Notes under the pieces: generated by a model
Seen by the model: the letters and a program-made list of their open reading frames with translations, nothing else
Told to the model about the DNA's origin: nothing
Databases searched by the model: none
Shown: piece by piece, positions 7,780-16,372 of the stretch
Layout: each line of letters starts with the position of its first letter
Position numbering within the stretch: the first letter of the stretch is position 1
Program-made: the position numbers and the translations under genes
Origin: Ottowia testudinis
GTDB lineage: Bacteria > Pseudomonadota > Gammaproteobacteria > Burkholderiales > Burkholderiaceae_C
NCBI RefSeq assembly: GCF_017498525.1
Contig: NZ_CP071796.1
Coordinates: 1,116,001 to 1,180,000 of the forward strand
DNA length: 64,000 bases
Direction of reading: 5' to 3'

Positions 7780-8697
7780 TCAGCGCTTGTTGTAGCTTTC
7801 GATCGGCTCGTCGTTGGGCTTGGCGAACAAGGCCTTCAACTCGTCAGACAGCGGCAGGTTCAGCGCCACGTTGCGCGGCGGGATCGGCTGCATGAACCAT
7901 TTGTCGTAGTGCTTGGCCATCTCGCCCGAGGCCATCATGGCCTTCAGCTCGCCGTCCACCGCCTGCTTGAAGGCGGGGTCGTCCTTGCGGAACAGGATGG
8001 CGATGGGCTCGGATTGCAGCGACGTACCGGTCAGCTTGAACTGCTTGGGATCGCGCGAATTGGCGACCACGCCGGCCAGCAGGTTGTCGTCCAGCACGAA
8101 GGCGGCGGCGCGGCCGGTTTCCACCGCCAGCAGGCTCTCCAGGTTGTCCTTGGTCTGCATCATGGTGAGCTTGATGTCGGCGTCGCGCTCCAGCTTGCGC
8201 AGCAGTTGGACGGCGGTGGTGCCGGTGGTCACGGCCACAGTCTTGCCGTCCAGCTGCTTCCAGTCGGTGATGCCTGAATCAGCCTTGACCGCCATGCGCA
8301 CCTGGCTCAGATACGTGGTCATGCCAAAGGCCACCTGCTGCTGGCGCGTGAGGTTGTTGGTGGCCGGGCCGCAGCCGATGTCCACGGTGCCGTTTTGCAC
8401 CAGCACCATGGTGTTTTGCGGCGTCATGGCGAAGTATTCGAGCTTGGCCTGCGGCGCCAGCTTGCGGATGATGCGCTCGCACAGCTCGACGTGGTAGCCG
8501 GTGAAGCTGGCATTGGCGCCCAGCGCATAGGCCATGGGCGGCGAGGCCTCGCGCACGCCCAGCACCGCTTTGCCGTTGCTGCGAATCTTGTCCAGCGTGC
8601 CGCCGGCGGTTTGCGCCAGCGCGGCGGACTGCAGCGCCAGCAGGCTGCCCAAGCCCAGCGCCAGGGCGAGCGGGTGAAAACTTGAAAAAGTGGCCAT
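7780..8697 (-). CDS. Amino-acid ABC transporter substrate-binding protein (GltI-like)
   Basis: 305 aa periplasmic family-3 binding protein. The signal peptide ends LQSAALAQ. The mature start GTLDKIRSNGKAVLGVREAS and the later GPATNNLTRQQQVAFGM stretch fit glutamate/aspartate binders. ATG 8697 has AAGGAG upstream; the longer frame is not needed. No permease or ATPase gene is adjacent, so it must work with a transporter encoded elsewhere. The ligand is inferred from family resemblance. Confidence 0.82.
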   Translation of the reverse strand: MATFSSFHPLALALGLGSLLALQSAALAQTAGGTLDKIRSNGKAVLGVREASPPMAYALGANASFTGYHVELCERIIRKLAPQAKLEYFAMTPQNTMVLVQNGTVDIGCGPATNNLTRQQQVAFGMTTYLSQVRMAVKADSGITDWKQLDGKTVAVTTGTTAVQLLRKLERDADIKLTMMQTKDNLESLLAVETGRAAAFVLDDNLLAGVVANSRDPKQFKLTGTSLQSEPIAILFRKDDPAFKQAVDGELKAMMASGEMAKHYDKWFMQPIPPRNVALNLPLSDELKALFAKPNDEPIESYNKR

Positions 8698-8789
8698 GGT
8701 GTTGTCTCCTTGAAGTTGTGGCGGAACATGGCAGTATGCCGTGTCGGCTGTGGCCGACGTGACCCGACACACGCGCCCCACCGCACGCC

Positions 8790-10592
8790 ATGCCGACCGA
8801 GACAAGCATCCAGATTCACCCACGCCGCCCACGCCACCAGCTCAAAGGCCGCCAGCCCACCGGCGCCGCCCGCGCCGAGGTGCGGGCGCTGATCGGCGCG
8901 CCGCCCGCCGAGGGCCACCGGCGCGACCGGCTGATCGAACACCTGCACGCGCTGAACGACCACCACGGCGGCCTGTTCGAGCGCCACCTGGTGGCGCTGG
9001 CGGCCGAGATGCGCCTGTCAATGGCCGAGGTGTATGAGGTGGCGAGCTTCTACCACCACTTCGAGGTGCTGCGGGACGATGCCGTGGCGCCCCGTCTGAC
9101 GGTGCGCGTGTGCCAGTCCTTGAGTTGCCAGCTGGCGGGCGCCGAGGCGCTGCTGGCGCGTTTGCCCGCGCTGCTGGGCGCCGGCGTCAAGGTGGTGGCC
9201 GCGCCCTGCCTCGGCCGCTGCGAGCAGGCACCGGCGGCGCTGGTGGGGCAGCGCGCGCTGGGGCAGGCCACGGCGGACGCCATCGTTTCAATGTCAAATC
9301 GGCCTCTGGCGCAGGTGGGGAAAGCGCAAGCAGCTCCTGAAGTCATAGCGTTCGAGCGCTACCGCGCGGCTGGTGGTTATGCACTGGCGCAGGCGGTGGC
9401 GCGCGGCGAGCGCGATGCCGAAGGCGTGATCACCGCGCTGGAGCACGCCGGCTTGCGCGGGCTGGGCGGCGCGGGCTTTCCGGCCGGGCGCAAGTGGCGC
9501 ATCGTGCGCGGGTTTGCAGCGCGCGCCGCCGAGCGCCGGGCCGCCCCCAGCGAGGCGACGGCCCCCTCGGGGGGCAGCGCAACACGCGAAGCGGTGGAGC
9601 GTGGGGGCGCGTTGATGGCAGTCAACATCGACGAAGGCGAGCCGGGCACCTTCAAGGACCGTTTCTATCTGGAGCGCGACCCGCACCGCTTTCTGGAAGG
9701 CATGCTCATCGCCGCGCACGTCGTGGGCTGCGAGGCCGTCTACCTCTACCTGCGCGATGAATACCCCGAATGCCGCGCCATCCTGACCCAGGCCATTTTT
9801 GACCTGCAAGCCGCACCAGAACTGCGCGGGCAGCTCCCAGAAATAGAGCTGCGGCGCGGCGCCGGCGCCTACATCTGCGGCGAGGAGTCGGCCATGATCG
9901 AGTCGATCGAAGGCAAACGCGGCGAGCCGCGCCTGCGCCCGCCCTACATCGCCGAAGTCGGCCTGTTCGGCCGTCCGACGCTGGAGCACAACTTCGAGAC
10001 GCTGTATTGGGTGCGCGACATCCTTGAAAAAGGCCCCGAGTGGTTTGCCAGCCAGGGGCGCCACGGCCGCCAGGGCCTGCGCAGTTTCAGCGTCAGCGGG
10101 CGGGTCAAGCAGCCCGGCGTCAAGCTGGCGCCGGCCGGCATCACGCTGCGCGAGTTGGTCGATGAGTACTGCGGCGGCATGGCCGACGGGCACGAGCTGT
10201 ATGCCTACCTGCCCGGCGGCGCGTCGGGCGGCATCTTTCCGGCCAGTCTGGCCAATGTGCCGCTGGATTTCGACACGCTGCAGCTGCACGGGGGTTTCAT
10301 CGGCAGTGCCGCCGTCATCGTGCTGAGCGACCAAGACAAGGCGCGCGATGCGGCGCTGAACATGATGCGTTTCTTCGCCGACGAGAGCTGCGGCCAGTGC
10401 ACGCCTTGCCGCGTGGGCACCGTGAAGTCGGCGCAGCTGATGGCGGCGCCGGTGTGGGATCTGGAGACCTTGAACGACCTCGCCACGGTGATGGTCGACG
10501 CCTCGATCTGCGGGCTGGGCCAGGCAGCGCCCAACCCCATGCGCTGCGTGCAGCGGTATTTCGCGCATGAAGTGCAGGAGCGGCGGCCATGA
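8790..10592 (+). CDS. fdsB: NAD-dependent formate dehydrogenase, fused gamma/beta (NuoE-NuoF-like) subunit
   Basis: 600 aa fusion. Residues 1-165 are a NuoE-like [2Fe-2S] domain with CQSLSC near residue 108 and CLGRC near 141. A linker follows, then a NuoF-like domain with GLGGAGFPAGRKW (near 225, FMN/NADH), GAYICGEESAM and ESCGQCTPC (near 532, [4Fe-4S]). This is the diaphorase half of a soluble formate dehydrogenase that reduces NAD+. The stop overlaps the fdsA start as ATGA. Two sections look like repeat DNA that became coding: the linker (9291-9350) and a loop at about residues 250-273 (9540-9609). Confidence 0.9.
   Translation: MPTETSIQIHPRRPRHQLKGRQPTGAARAEVRALIGAPPAEGHRRDRLIEHLHALNDHHGGLFERHLVALAAEMRLSMAEVYEVASFYHHFEVLRDDAVAPRLTVRVCQSLSCQLAGAEALLARLPALLGAGVKVVAAPCLGRCEQAPAALVGQRALGQATADAIVSMSNRPLAQVGKAQAAPEVIAFERYRAAGGYALAQAVARGERDAEGVITALEHAGLRGLGGAGFPAGRKWRIVRGFAARAAERRAAPSEATAPSGGSATREAVERGGALMAVNIDEGEPGTFKDRFYLERDPHRFLEGMLIAAHVVGCEAVYLYLRDEYPECRAILTQAIFDLQAAPELRGQLPEIELRRGAGAYICGEESAMIESIEGKRGEPRLRPPYIAEVGLFGRPTLEHNFETLYWVRDILEKGPEWFASQGRHGRQGLRSFSVSGRVKQPGVKLAPAGITLRELVDEYCGGMADGHELYAYLPGGASGGIFPASLANVPLDFDTLQLHGGFIGSAAVIVLSDQDKARDAALNMMRFFADESCGQCTPCRVGTVKSAQLMAAPVWDLETLNDLATVMVDASICGLGQAAPNPMRCVQRYFAHEVQERRP
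9291..9350. repeat. Comamonad hairpin repeat read in frame within fdsB linker
   Basis: tcaaatcggcctctggcgca followed by gcgcaagcagctcctgaagtcatag corresponds to the reverse orientation of the dispersed element. It encodes the linker between the NuoE-like and NuoF-like halves. Confidence 0.6.
9540..9609. repeat. G/C-rich repeat inserted in frame in fdsB
   Basis: Contains the hairpin gccccctcggggggc (9561-9575) bounded by ccgcccccag and gtgggggcg. This resembles a 'cctcggggggcagcgca' intergenic repeat I associate with comamonad genomes. It encodes a low-complexity loop (PSEATAPSGGSATREAVERGG) not expected in NuoF-like proteins. Confidence 0.6.
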
Positions 10593-13579
10593 GTGCAGTT
10601 TTCAAGCCAAATCAGCCTTCGGTGCTTGTGCAGCAAGCGCGGGCAGCTATCGAATTTGAACTGGACGGACGTGTCGTACAAGCGCAGGGGGGCGAGACCA
10701 TCCTGCAGGCCGCCGAGCGCCACGGCGTCGCGATTCCTCGCCTCTGTTACACCGACGGCCTGCGTGCCGACGGCAACTGCCGCGCCTGCGTGGTCGAGAT
10801 CGAGGGCGAGCCCACGCTGGCGCCCAGCTGCTGCCGCGCCGTGCAGCCGGGGATGAAAGTGAAGGCGAGCAGCGAACGCGCGCGCAAGTCGCAAGACCTG
10901 GTGCTGGAGCTGCTGTTGGCGGAGCTGCCGGACGAGGGCTTCAAGTGGAACGACGCCGATATGTCTCCTTCCCCCGCTGGGGGAAGGCCGGGATGGGGGC
11001 TAGCCACGGTTGATGGGAATGCGGCGCTGGCCCCCACCCCAGCCCTCCCCCAATGGGGGAGGGAGCAAGAGGTCGGCCCGCACGGCGAACTCACCCAATG
11101 GGCCGCGCAGCGCAGCATCCACGTGCGCGAAGCGCTTCAAAATTTGCAGCGCGAGCAGCCCGCCGCCGACCTCAGCCACCCCGCCATGGCCGTCAACCTG
11201 TCGGCGTGCATCCAGTGCACGCGCTGCGTGCGCGCCTGCCGCGAGGCGCAGGTCAACGACGTGATCGGCTACGCCGGCCGAGGCAGCCACGCGCGCATCG
11301 TGTTCGATCTGGATGACGCCATGGGCGCCAGCAGCTGCGTGGCCTGCGGCGAATGCGTGCAGGCCTGCCCGACCGGCGCGCTGATGCCCAAAACGCACAT
11401 CGGCCCGCAAAAGGTCGACCGCAGCGTCGATTCGGTCTGCCCGTTCTGCGGCGTCGGCTGCCAGATCACCTACCACGTGCGCGACGAGCAGATCGTCAGC
11501 GTCAGCGGCCGCAACGGGCCGGCCAACGCAGGGCGGCTGTGCGTCAAGGGGCGCTTCGGCTTTGATTACGTGGCCAGCCCCGATCGCCTGACGGTGCCGC
11601 TGATCCGCCGCGCCGATGCGCCGAAGGACGTGGCGCACTGCGAAACGCACCCCGACTGGCGCCGCGTGTTCCGCGAGGCGACTTGGGACGAAGCACTCGA
11701 CCTGGCCGCCGGCCGACTCAATGCCCTCAAGGCGCGGCATGGCCCCAAGTCGCTGGCCGGCTTTGGCAGCGCCAAGGGCAGCAACGAAGAGGCCTACCTG
11801 TTCCAAAAACTGGTGCGCACCGGCTTTGGCAGCAACAACGTCGACCACTGCACGCGTCTGTGCCATGCGTCCAGCGTGGCGGCGCTGCTGGAAGGGGTGG
11901 GCTCGGGCGCCGTGAGCAACCCGGTCAGCGATGTGGCGCATGCCGAGTTGATCTTCATCATCGGCTCCAACCCCACGGCCAACCACCCGGTGGCCGCCAC
12001 GTGGATGAAGAACGCCGCCCAGCGCGGCGCCAAGATCGTGCTGGCCGACCCGCGCATCACCGACATCGCGCGCCACGCCTGGCGCGTGCTGCCCTTCAAG
12101 CCGGGCGCCGACGTGGCCATGCTCAACGCCCTGCTGCACGTGATCGTGAACGAGGGGTTGTGCGACGAGGCGTTCATCCGCGATCGCGCCGACAACTTCG
12201 CCGCGCTGGCGGCCAACGTGCAGGGCTACAGCCCCGAGGCGATGGCGCCGATCTGCGGCATCGCCGCCGACACGCTGCGCGAGGTGGCGCGTGCCTACGC
12301 CACCGCCAGGTCGGCCATCATCCTGTGGGGCATGGGCGTGAGCCAGCACGTGCACGGCACCGACAACGTAAGGGGCCTGATCGCGCTGGCCACCTGCACC
12401 GGCCAGATCGGCCGCCCCGGCACCGGCTTGCACCCGCTGCGCGGCCAGAACAATGTGCAGGGCGCCAGCGACGCGGGGCTGATCCCCATGATGTTTCCCA
12501 ACTACCAGCGGGTGGACAACGGCGCCGCGCACGCTTGGTTCGAGGATTTCTGGGGTACGACGCTGGACGATGAGCCCGGTTACACCGTGGTCGAGATCAT
12601 GCACAAGGCGCTGGCGCCCGAGAGCGATCCGCACAAAGTACGCGGCATGGTCATCATGGGCGAAAACCCAGCCATGAGCGACCCCGACCTGAACCACGCG
12701 CGCCACGCGCTGGCCTCGCTGCGACACCTGGTGGTGCAGGACATCTTCCTGACCGAAACCGCCTGGCTGGCCGACGTGGTGCTGCCCGCGTCGGCCTGGC
12801 CCGAAAAGACGGGCACCGTGAGCAACACGGATCGCATGGTGCAACTGGGGCAGCAAGCGCTGACGCCGCCGGGCGAGGCACGGGCCGACCTGTGGATCAT
12901 CCAGCAGCTGGCGCAGCGCATGGGTTTGGGTTGGAGCTACGAAAATGATAGCTGCTCGCGCACGTTGGACAAGCGCCAGAGCCAAAATTCGTCTGAAACC
13001 TATCATGGGGTGGCGCAGGTGTACGACGAAATGCGGCGCGCCATGCACGGCGCCATCGCCGGCATCACCTGGGAGCGCTTGCAGCGCGAGGGCAGCGTGA
13101 CCTACCCGTGTCTCAGCGCCGACGACCCCGGCCAGCCGGTCGTCTTCACCGACGGCGTGCCGACGAAAAACGGCAAGGTGCAACTGGTGCCCGCCGACAT
13201 CATCCCGCCCGACGAGCTGCCCGACGCCGATTACCCCATGGTGCTGATCACCGGCCGACAGCTCGAACACTGGCACACCGGCGCCATGACGCGCCGCGCC
13301 AGCGTGCTCGACGCGCTGGAACCCGCGCCGACCGTGTCGATGCACGGCCATGACCTGGCGCGGCTCGGCCTGCAGGCGGGCGGCACGGCGCGCGTGCAGT
13401 CGCGCCGGGGCGAGGTCGAGCTGATGGTGCGCCGCGACGACGGCACGCCGCCCGGCAGCATCTTCATCCCGTTCGCCTACCGCGAGGCGGCCGCCAACCT
13501 GCTGACCAACGCCGCGCTTGATCCGTTCGGCAAGATCCCGGAGTTCAAGTACTGCGCGGTGCGGGTGGCTCCGGCTTGA
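10589..13579 (+). CDS. fdsA: NAD-dependent formate dehydrogenase alpha subunit (molybdenum, Cys type)
   Basis: 996 aa catalytic subunit oxidising formate to CO2. In order: a plant-type [2Fe-2S] domain (CYTDGLRADGNCRACV), a His-Cys region, two [4Fe-4S] motifs (CIQCTRCVRAC, CVACGECVQAC), a further cluster motif CPFCGVGC, then the bis-MGD catalytic domain. The likely Mo-ligand Cys is in NVDHCTRLCHAS near residue 421. The C-terminal molydopterin-binding domain has TGRQLEHWHTGAMTRR. The start overlaps fdsGB. It is longer than usual because of a repeat-derived insert at about residues 125-160 and another near 785-800. No fdsC or fdsD is adjacent; fdhD lies 4 kb on. Confidence 0.93.
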   Translation: MSAVFKPNQPSVLVQQARAAIEFELDGRVVQAQGGETILQAAERHGVAIPRLCYTDGLRADGNCRACVVEIEGEPTLAPSCCRAVQPGMKVKASSERARKSQDLVLELLLAELPDEGFKWNDADMSPSPAGGRPGWGLATVDGNAALAPTPALPQWGREQEVGPHGELTQWAAQRSIHVREALQNLQREQPAADLSHPAMAVNLSACIQCTRCVRACREAQVNDVIGYAGRGSHARIVFDLDDAMGASSCVACGECVQACPTGALMPKTHIGPQKVDRSVDSVCPFCGVGCQITYHVRDEQIVSVSGRNGPANAGRLCVKGRFGFDYVASPDRLTVPLIRRADAPKDVAHCETHPDWRRVFREATWDEALDLAAGRLNALKARHGPKSLAGFGSAKGSNEEAYLFQKLVRTGFGSNNVDHCTRLCHASSVAALLEGVGSGAVSNPVSDVAHAELIFIIGSNPTANHPVAATWMKNAAQRGAKIVLADPRITDIARHAWRVLPFKPGADVAMLNALLHVIVNEGLCDEAFIRDRADNFAALAANVQGYSPEAMAPICGIAADTLREVARAYATARSAIILWGMGVSQHVHGTDNVRGLIALATCTGQIGRPGTGLHPLRGQNNVQGASDAGLIPMMFPNYQRVDNGAAHAWFEDFWGTTLDDEPGYTVVEIMHKALAPESDPHKVRGMVIMGENPAMSDPDLNHARHALASLRHLVVQDIFLTETAWLADVVLPASAWPEKTGTVSNTDRMVQLGQQALTPPGEARADLWIIQQLAQRMGLGWSYENDSCSRTLDKRQSQNSSETYHGVAQVYDEMRRAMHGAIAGITWERLQREGSVTYPCLSADDPGQPVVFTDGVPTKNGKVQLVPADIIPPDELPDADYPMVLITGRQLEHWHTGAMTRRASVLDALEPAPTVSMHGHDLARLGLQAGGTARVQSRRGEVELMVRRDDGTPPGSIFIPFAYREAAANLLTNAALDPFGKIPEFKYCAVRVAPA
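10598..10659. repeat. Comamonad hairpin repeat forming the 5' end of fdsA
   Basis: tttcaagccaaatcagcctt, then gcttgtgcagcaagcgcggg and cagctatcgaatttgaa: the element in reverse orientation. It encodes residues 4-24 of FdsA, just before the conserved ferredoxin domain. Confidence 0.65.
10963..11067. repeat. Palindromic repeat inserted in frame in fdsA
   Basis: tctccttcccccgctggggg at one end and ccctcccccaatgggggagg at the other form matching hairpins with a spacer. This is the type of 'ccctcccc..ggggaggg' intergenic repeat seen in many proteobacteria. It encodes about 35 low-complexity residues (SPSPAGGRPGWG ... TPALPQWGRE) between conserved parts of FdsA. Confidence 0.7.
12941..12992. repeat. 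Comamonad hairpin repeat read in frame within fdsA
   Basis: gaaaatgatagctgctcgcg, cacgttggacaagcgccaga, gccaaaatt: a clear copy in forward orientation inside the coding sequence (protein ENDSCSRTLDKRQSQNS). It lies between conserved catalytic-domain segments. Confidence 0.7.
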
Positions 13580-13592
13580 CGCGCGTACCGGC

Positions 13593-13921
13593 TCAGCGGC
13601 CCCTGCCGTTGGCGTCGGTCACGTGCGCGGTGCCGCTTTTGCGGGCGAACAGGCACAGCAAGCGGACGAAGCGGTTCTTCATATGGGGGCCGGGTGGCGG
13701 CCCTGCACCAGCAGCGCGGTGTAGCTGGCGCCGTCGCTGAACGAGGCCGGCTTGCCCAGTGCCTGGGCTGCCTTCAAACCGCTGGCGGCGGTGCAGGTCT
13801 TGAGCACCGCCTGATCGTGCTTTTGCCAGGGCTCAGACGTCGAAGCCAACGCGGGCGCAACCGCCAGGGGGGCAGCCAGGACACCGGCGATGCGGTGCGT
13901 GAGCGATCGTTTGCGGTTCAT
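13593..13921 (-). pseudogene. Small secreted protein, frameshifted
   Basis: The start (ATG 13921) encodes a signal peptide ending PALAS, then WQKHDQAVLKTCTAASGLKA and SYTALLVQGRHPAPI before a stop at 13679. One base off, the next frame continues directly as HMKNRFVRLLCLFARKSGTA to a stop at 13593. Together these look like a complete small periplasmic protein with a (Y)TALL..G...P.HMK..LCLF pattern. The shift falls in a run of five C, so a single base deletion (real or a sequencing error) explains it. I know the pattern only as a conserved hypothetical of Burkholderiales. Confidence 0.65.
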
Positions 13922-14065
13922 GGCACTCTAGTCCTGTGTTTGACAAGGAGATGTGCATCTTCGCCATGCTCATCGCACCGGCTTGTCAGCCAAATACCGC
14001 CCGCGGGGGCACGGTGCACACCGCGCCGCGACCCCGGCATCACGGCACATCACCCGCCGACCGCC

Positions 14066-15217
14066 TCAGGTGGTCTTGAACGCCGCCGCCGGCATGGCGG
14101 CGGCCCCGCCCGCGCCAGACGCCGCCAGGGCGACAAACCGGCCCAGTGTGGACATGAGCTTGGGCACGTCGACCGGCTTGCCCAGGTAGGCGTCGCAGCC
14201 GGCGAACTTGCCGCGGATGCGGTCGAACGGCGAGCTGCGGCTGGTCAGCATGATGATGGCGGGCTCGCGCTGGCGCACGTAGGTGTGCTTGAGCGCGCGG
14301 CAGGTGTCGTAGCCATCGATGCCGGGCATCATCACGTCCAGCAGCACGCAGTCGAAGCCGCGCTGGTCTTCCTTGAAGGCGATCAGCGCCGCTTCGCCGC
14401 TGTCGGCCTCGGCCAGTTCCAGACCGGCGTTGGCCAGCACATGGGCCAGGTGGCGGCGTACCGCCAGACTGTCGTCCACGATCAGCACGCGGGGCTTGCG
14501 TTGCGTGCGCGCCGGCGCGGGCGACGGCGTTGGCGTGGCCAGGCTCAGCATTTCGCCCAGCAGCGTGGGCAGGCGCACCCACGGCACCGGGCGGGGGATG
14601 ACGTGTTCGCCCTCCGGCGCCGGGCCACCGCCCAGCCAGACGATCGGCAGGTCGTCCATCCACGGCATTTGCAGGCGCTGGCGCATGGCCTCGGTGTCAC
14701 CGGCCAGCATGACCACTTCGGCAAGGGCCGCCTCGTGCTCTTCAAGCAAGGTCAGCGACACCCGCTGGCGTTGCGACAGCGCGGCGGCCGCGCGCAGCAA
14801 TTGCAGCTCGGTGCCTTTGAGTCCGCCCGCATACACGCGCAGCACCGTGGCATCGGCGTGGTATGCCGGCACCGGGCCAGCCTGGTCGGTCAGGGCTTGA
14901 AGCGCGGCCTCGGTGTTGGCGAATTGCAGGCTGGACGGTGCGTCGCCCAGGGTAGAGGGCGCCGTCGCCGTCGCTGGCGGGGCGCCAGCACCCATTGCGC
15001 CGCCAGGCGCCGGGGTGGTTTCAAGCATCAGAAGCCGGCGCTCCAGCAGGCGGTCAATCACCGGCGCCGCGGATGGGCCCATCATCTCGCGCAGGGCATC
15101 GGCGGATCGGTGGCCATTGGCCAGAATCAGGATTTGCCGCTCCAGTCGGTCAAGCACGGCGTCGCGTTGTGCCAACGCGGCCGCTCCTTCAGGGGTTTTT
15201 CGCAACAGCATGATCAT
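14066..15217 (-). CDS. Response regulator with C-terminal receiver domain
   Basis: 383 aa. Residues 1-60 form a helical region (RLERQILILANGHRSADALR) like those seen in putative regulators of Comamonadaceae. A middle region of unknown fold with Ala/Pro linkers follows. A CheY-type receiver lies at about residues 243-365: VLIVDDS (acidic pair), VLLDVMMPGIDGYD (phospho-Asp), MLTSRSS (switch Thr/Ser), LGKPVD (Lys). There is no DNA-binding output domain, and having the receiver at the C-terminus is unusual. No histidine kinase is adjacent. The signal and target are unknown. Confidence 0.82.
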   Translation of the reverse strand: MIMLLRKTPEGAAALAQRDAVLDRLERQILILANGHRSADALREMMGPSAAPVIDRLLERRLLMLETTPAPGGAMGAGAPPATATAPSTLGDAPSSLQFANTEAALQALTDQAGPVPAYHADATVLRVYAGGLKGTELQLLRAAAALSQRQRVSLTLLEEHEAALAEVVMLAGDTEAMRQRLQMPWMDDLPIVWLGGGPAPEGEHVIPRPVPWVRLPTLLGEMLSLATPTPSPAPARTQRKPRVLIVDDSLAVRRHLAHVLANAGLELAEADSGEAALIAFKEDQRGFDCVLLDVMMPGIDGYDTCRALKHTYVRQREPAIIMLTSRSSPFDRIRGKFAGCDAYLGKPVDVPKLMSTLGRFVALAASGAGGAAAMPAAAFKTT

Positions 15218-15459
15218 GGGCCTCTACAGCATCTCGATCGCACCACGCGGTGCCCTCGCCTTAACGTCAATTGTTAATCGTATTTTTTTGCGGTCAAGTG
15301 GCGTGGCAATCCTGGATGCCGGAAAGCTCGAAACATGCCGGATTTGCGGTGGTGAGCCATCCTCGAACGGGGCGTCGCACTTCGGCAACAATCCGGGCGG
15401 GCCGCAAGGAGGCTGCTTGGCCTTCATGCCCCGTTCGCCAGCCGCGCTTGGCGCGCACC

Positions 15460-16255
15460 ATGTCACCGTTGATCACCCGTCGCCACACCCAGCGCCTGCG
15501 GCAAATGTACCGCTCGGCCGGCTGGCCCATGCTCGACGTGCTGGAGGCCGAGCTGCTGGCCGCTGGCCTGCTGGAGCGCGAGCGCGGCGCCTTCGGTGGC
15601 GAGACGCTGCGCGTCACCGATGCCGGCGTGGCCGCCATCAGCCAGTCGGCGGTGCGCCGCCGCGGGGCGCTGTCGAGCCACGAGGCGCTGGTGGGCCGCG
15701 TAACCGGCGAGATGACGCGCGCTGGCCGCATCGCCTGGCGCGGGCTGTCGGTGCGCGTGCCGCTGCCGTATCAATTTGACGAAAAAGAGGCTGTGGCGCC
15801 CGCCCATCAAGCGCAAGCAGCTCTCATAAATGAAGCGCCCGAGGCGAAGGCCGGCCCGCGCACGCTGGCTCATCGCCTGCCCCGATGTCTTTTCGGTGCG
15901 CCACACCAGCGTGGAGGCGTATCTGGAACCGGTGGTGCACGAGATCAAGGTCAGCCGCGCTGATCTGCTGGGGGATTTGAAGCGGCCCGACAAGCGCGCC
16001 GCCTACCTGGCGCTCGGCGGGGCCTGCTGGTATGTGTTAGGCCAGGACGCGCGCGGCCGGCCGATTGGCAGCGCCGACGAGGTGCCGTCCGAATGCGGCG
16101 TGATGCATTGCGAGGGCGGACGCCTCATCGTCGCGCGTGCCGCCCCGCGCCGGCCAGTGGAGCGGCTGCCGTTCGCCGTGTGGATGGCGCTGGCGCGCGC
16201 CACGCCGCTGCTGCCGCCGGACGATGGGCAATGCGAACTGGTGGATGCGCGCTAG
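15460..16255 (+). pseudogene. PD-(D/E)XK-nuclease-like (MmcB-type) protein split by frameshift at a repeat
   Basis: The N-terminal half (ATG 15460, MSPLITRRHTQRLRQMYRSA) looks like a winged-helix region and runs through WRGLSVRVPLPYQFD. It then meets a hairpin repeat at 15771-15832. The C-terminal half continues in the next frame with ACPDVFSVRHTSVEAYLEPV, HEIKVSRADLLGDLKRPDKR and ACWYVLG up to 16255. PDV(F) and HEIK give a D...ExK pattern typical of this nuclease fold. The repeat insertion and frame change coincide, so I infer the repeat broke the gene. Function is unknown; a DNA-repair role is only a family guess. Confidence 0.65.
15771..15832. repeat. Comamonad hairpin repeat inside a broken gene
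   Basis: tcaatttgacgaaaaagagg, then catcaagcgcaagcagctct and cataaatgaag. It is the dispersed element in reverse orientation, placed exactly where the reading frame of the surrounding gene changes. Confidence 0.7.
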
Positions 16256-16311
16256 CTCCTGCACGCGGACGGTGACGGCGCCATCGGCGCCGCCCGGTCC
16301 CGCACCCATGA

Positions 16312-16371
16312 AGTTTGAACTTTTATGCCGCCAGCGCCCGTCCAGAGAGCGCAGGCAGCTATCAAAAACGT
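16312..16371. repeat. Comamonad hairpin repeat
   Basis: gtttgaacttttatgccgcc, then gcgcaggcagctatcaaaaa. It separates two convergent genes and ends immediately before the stop of the minus-strand hydroxylase gene, so it may serve as its 3' hairpin. Confidence 0.65.
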
Positions 16372-16372
16372 A

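Noticed and set aside
11000-13351. Long minus-strand frame (783 codons) opposite fdsA, and similar long frames opposite boxA, the permease and the siderophore receptor
   Set aside because: They are mirror frames of well-supported genes in GC-rich DNA, with repetitive Arg/His/Gln composition and no family motifs or ribosome sites.
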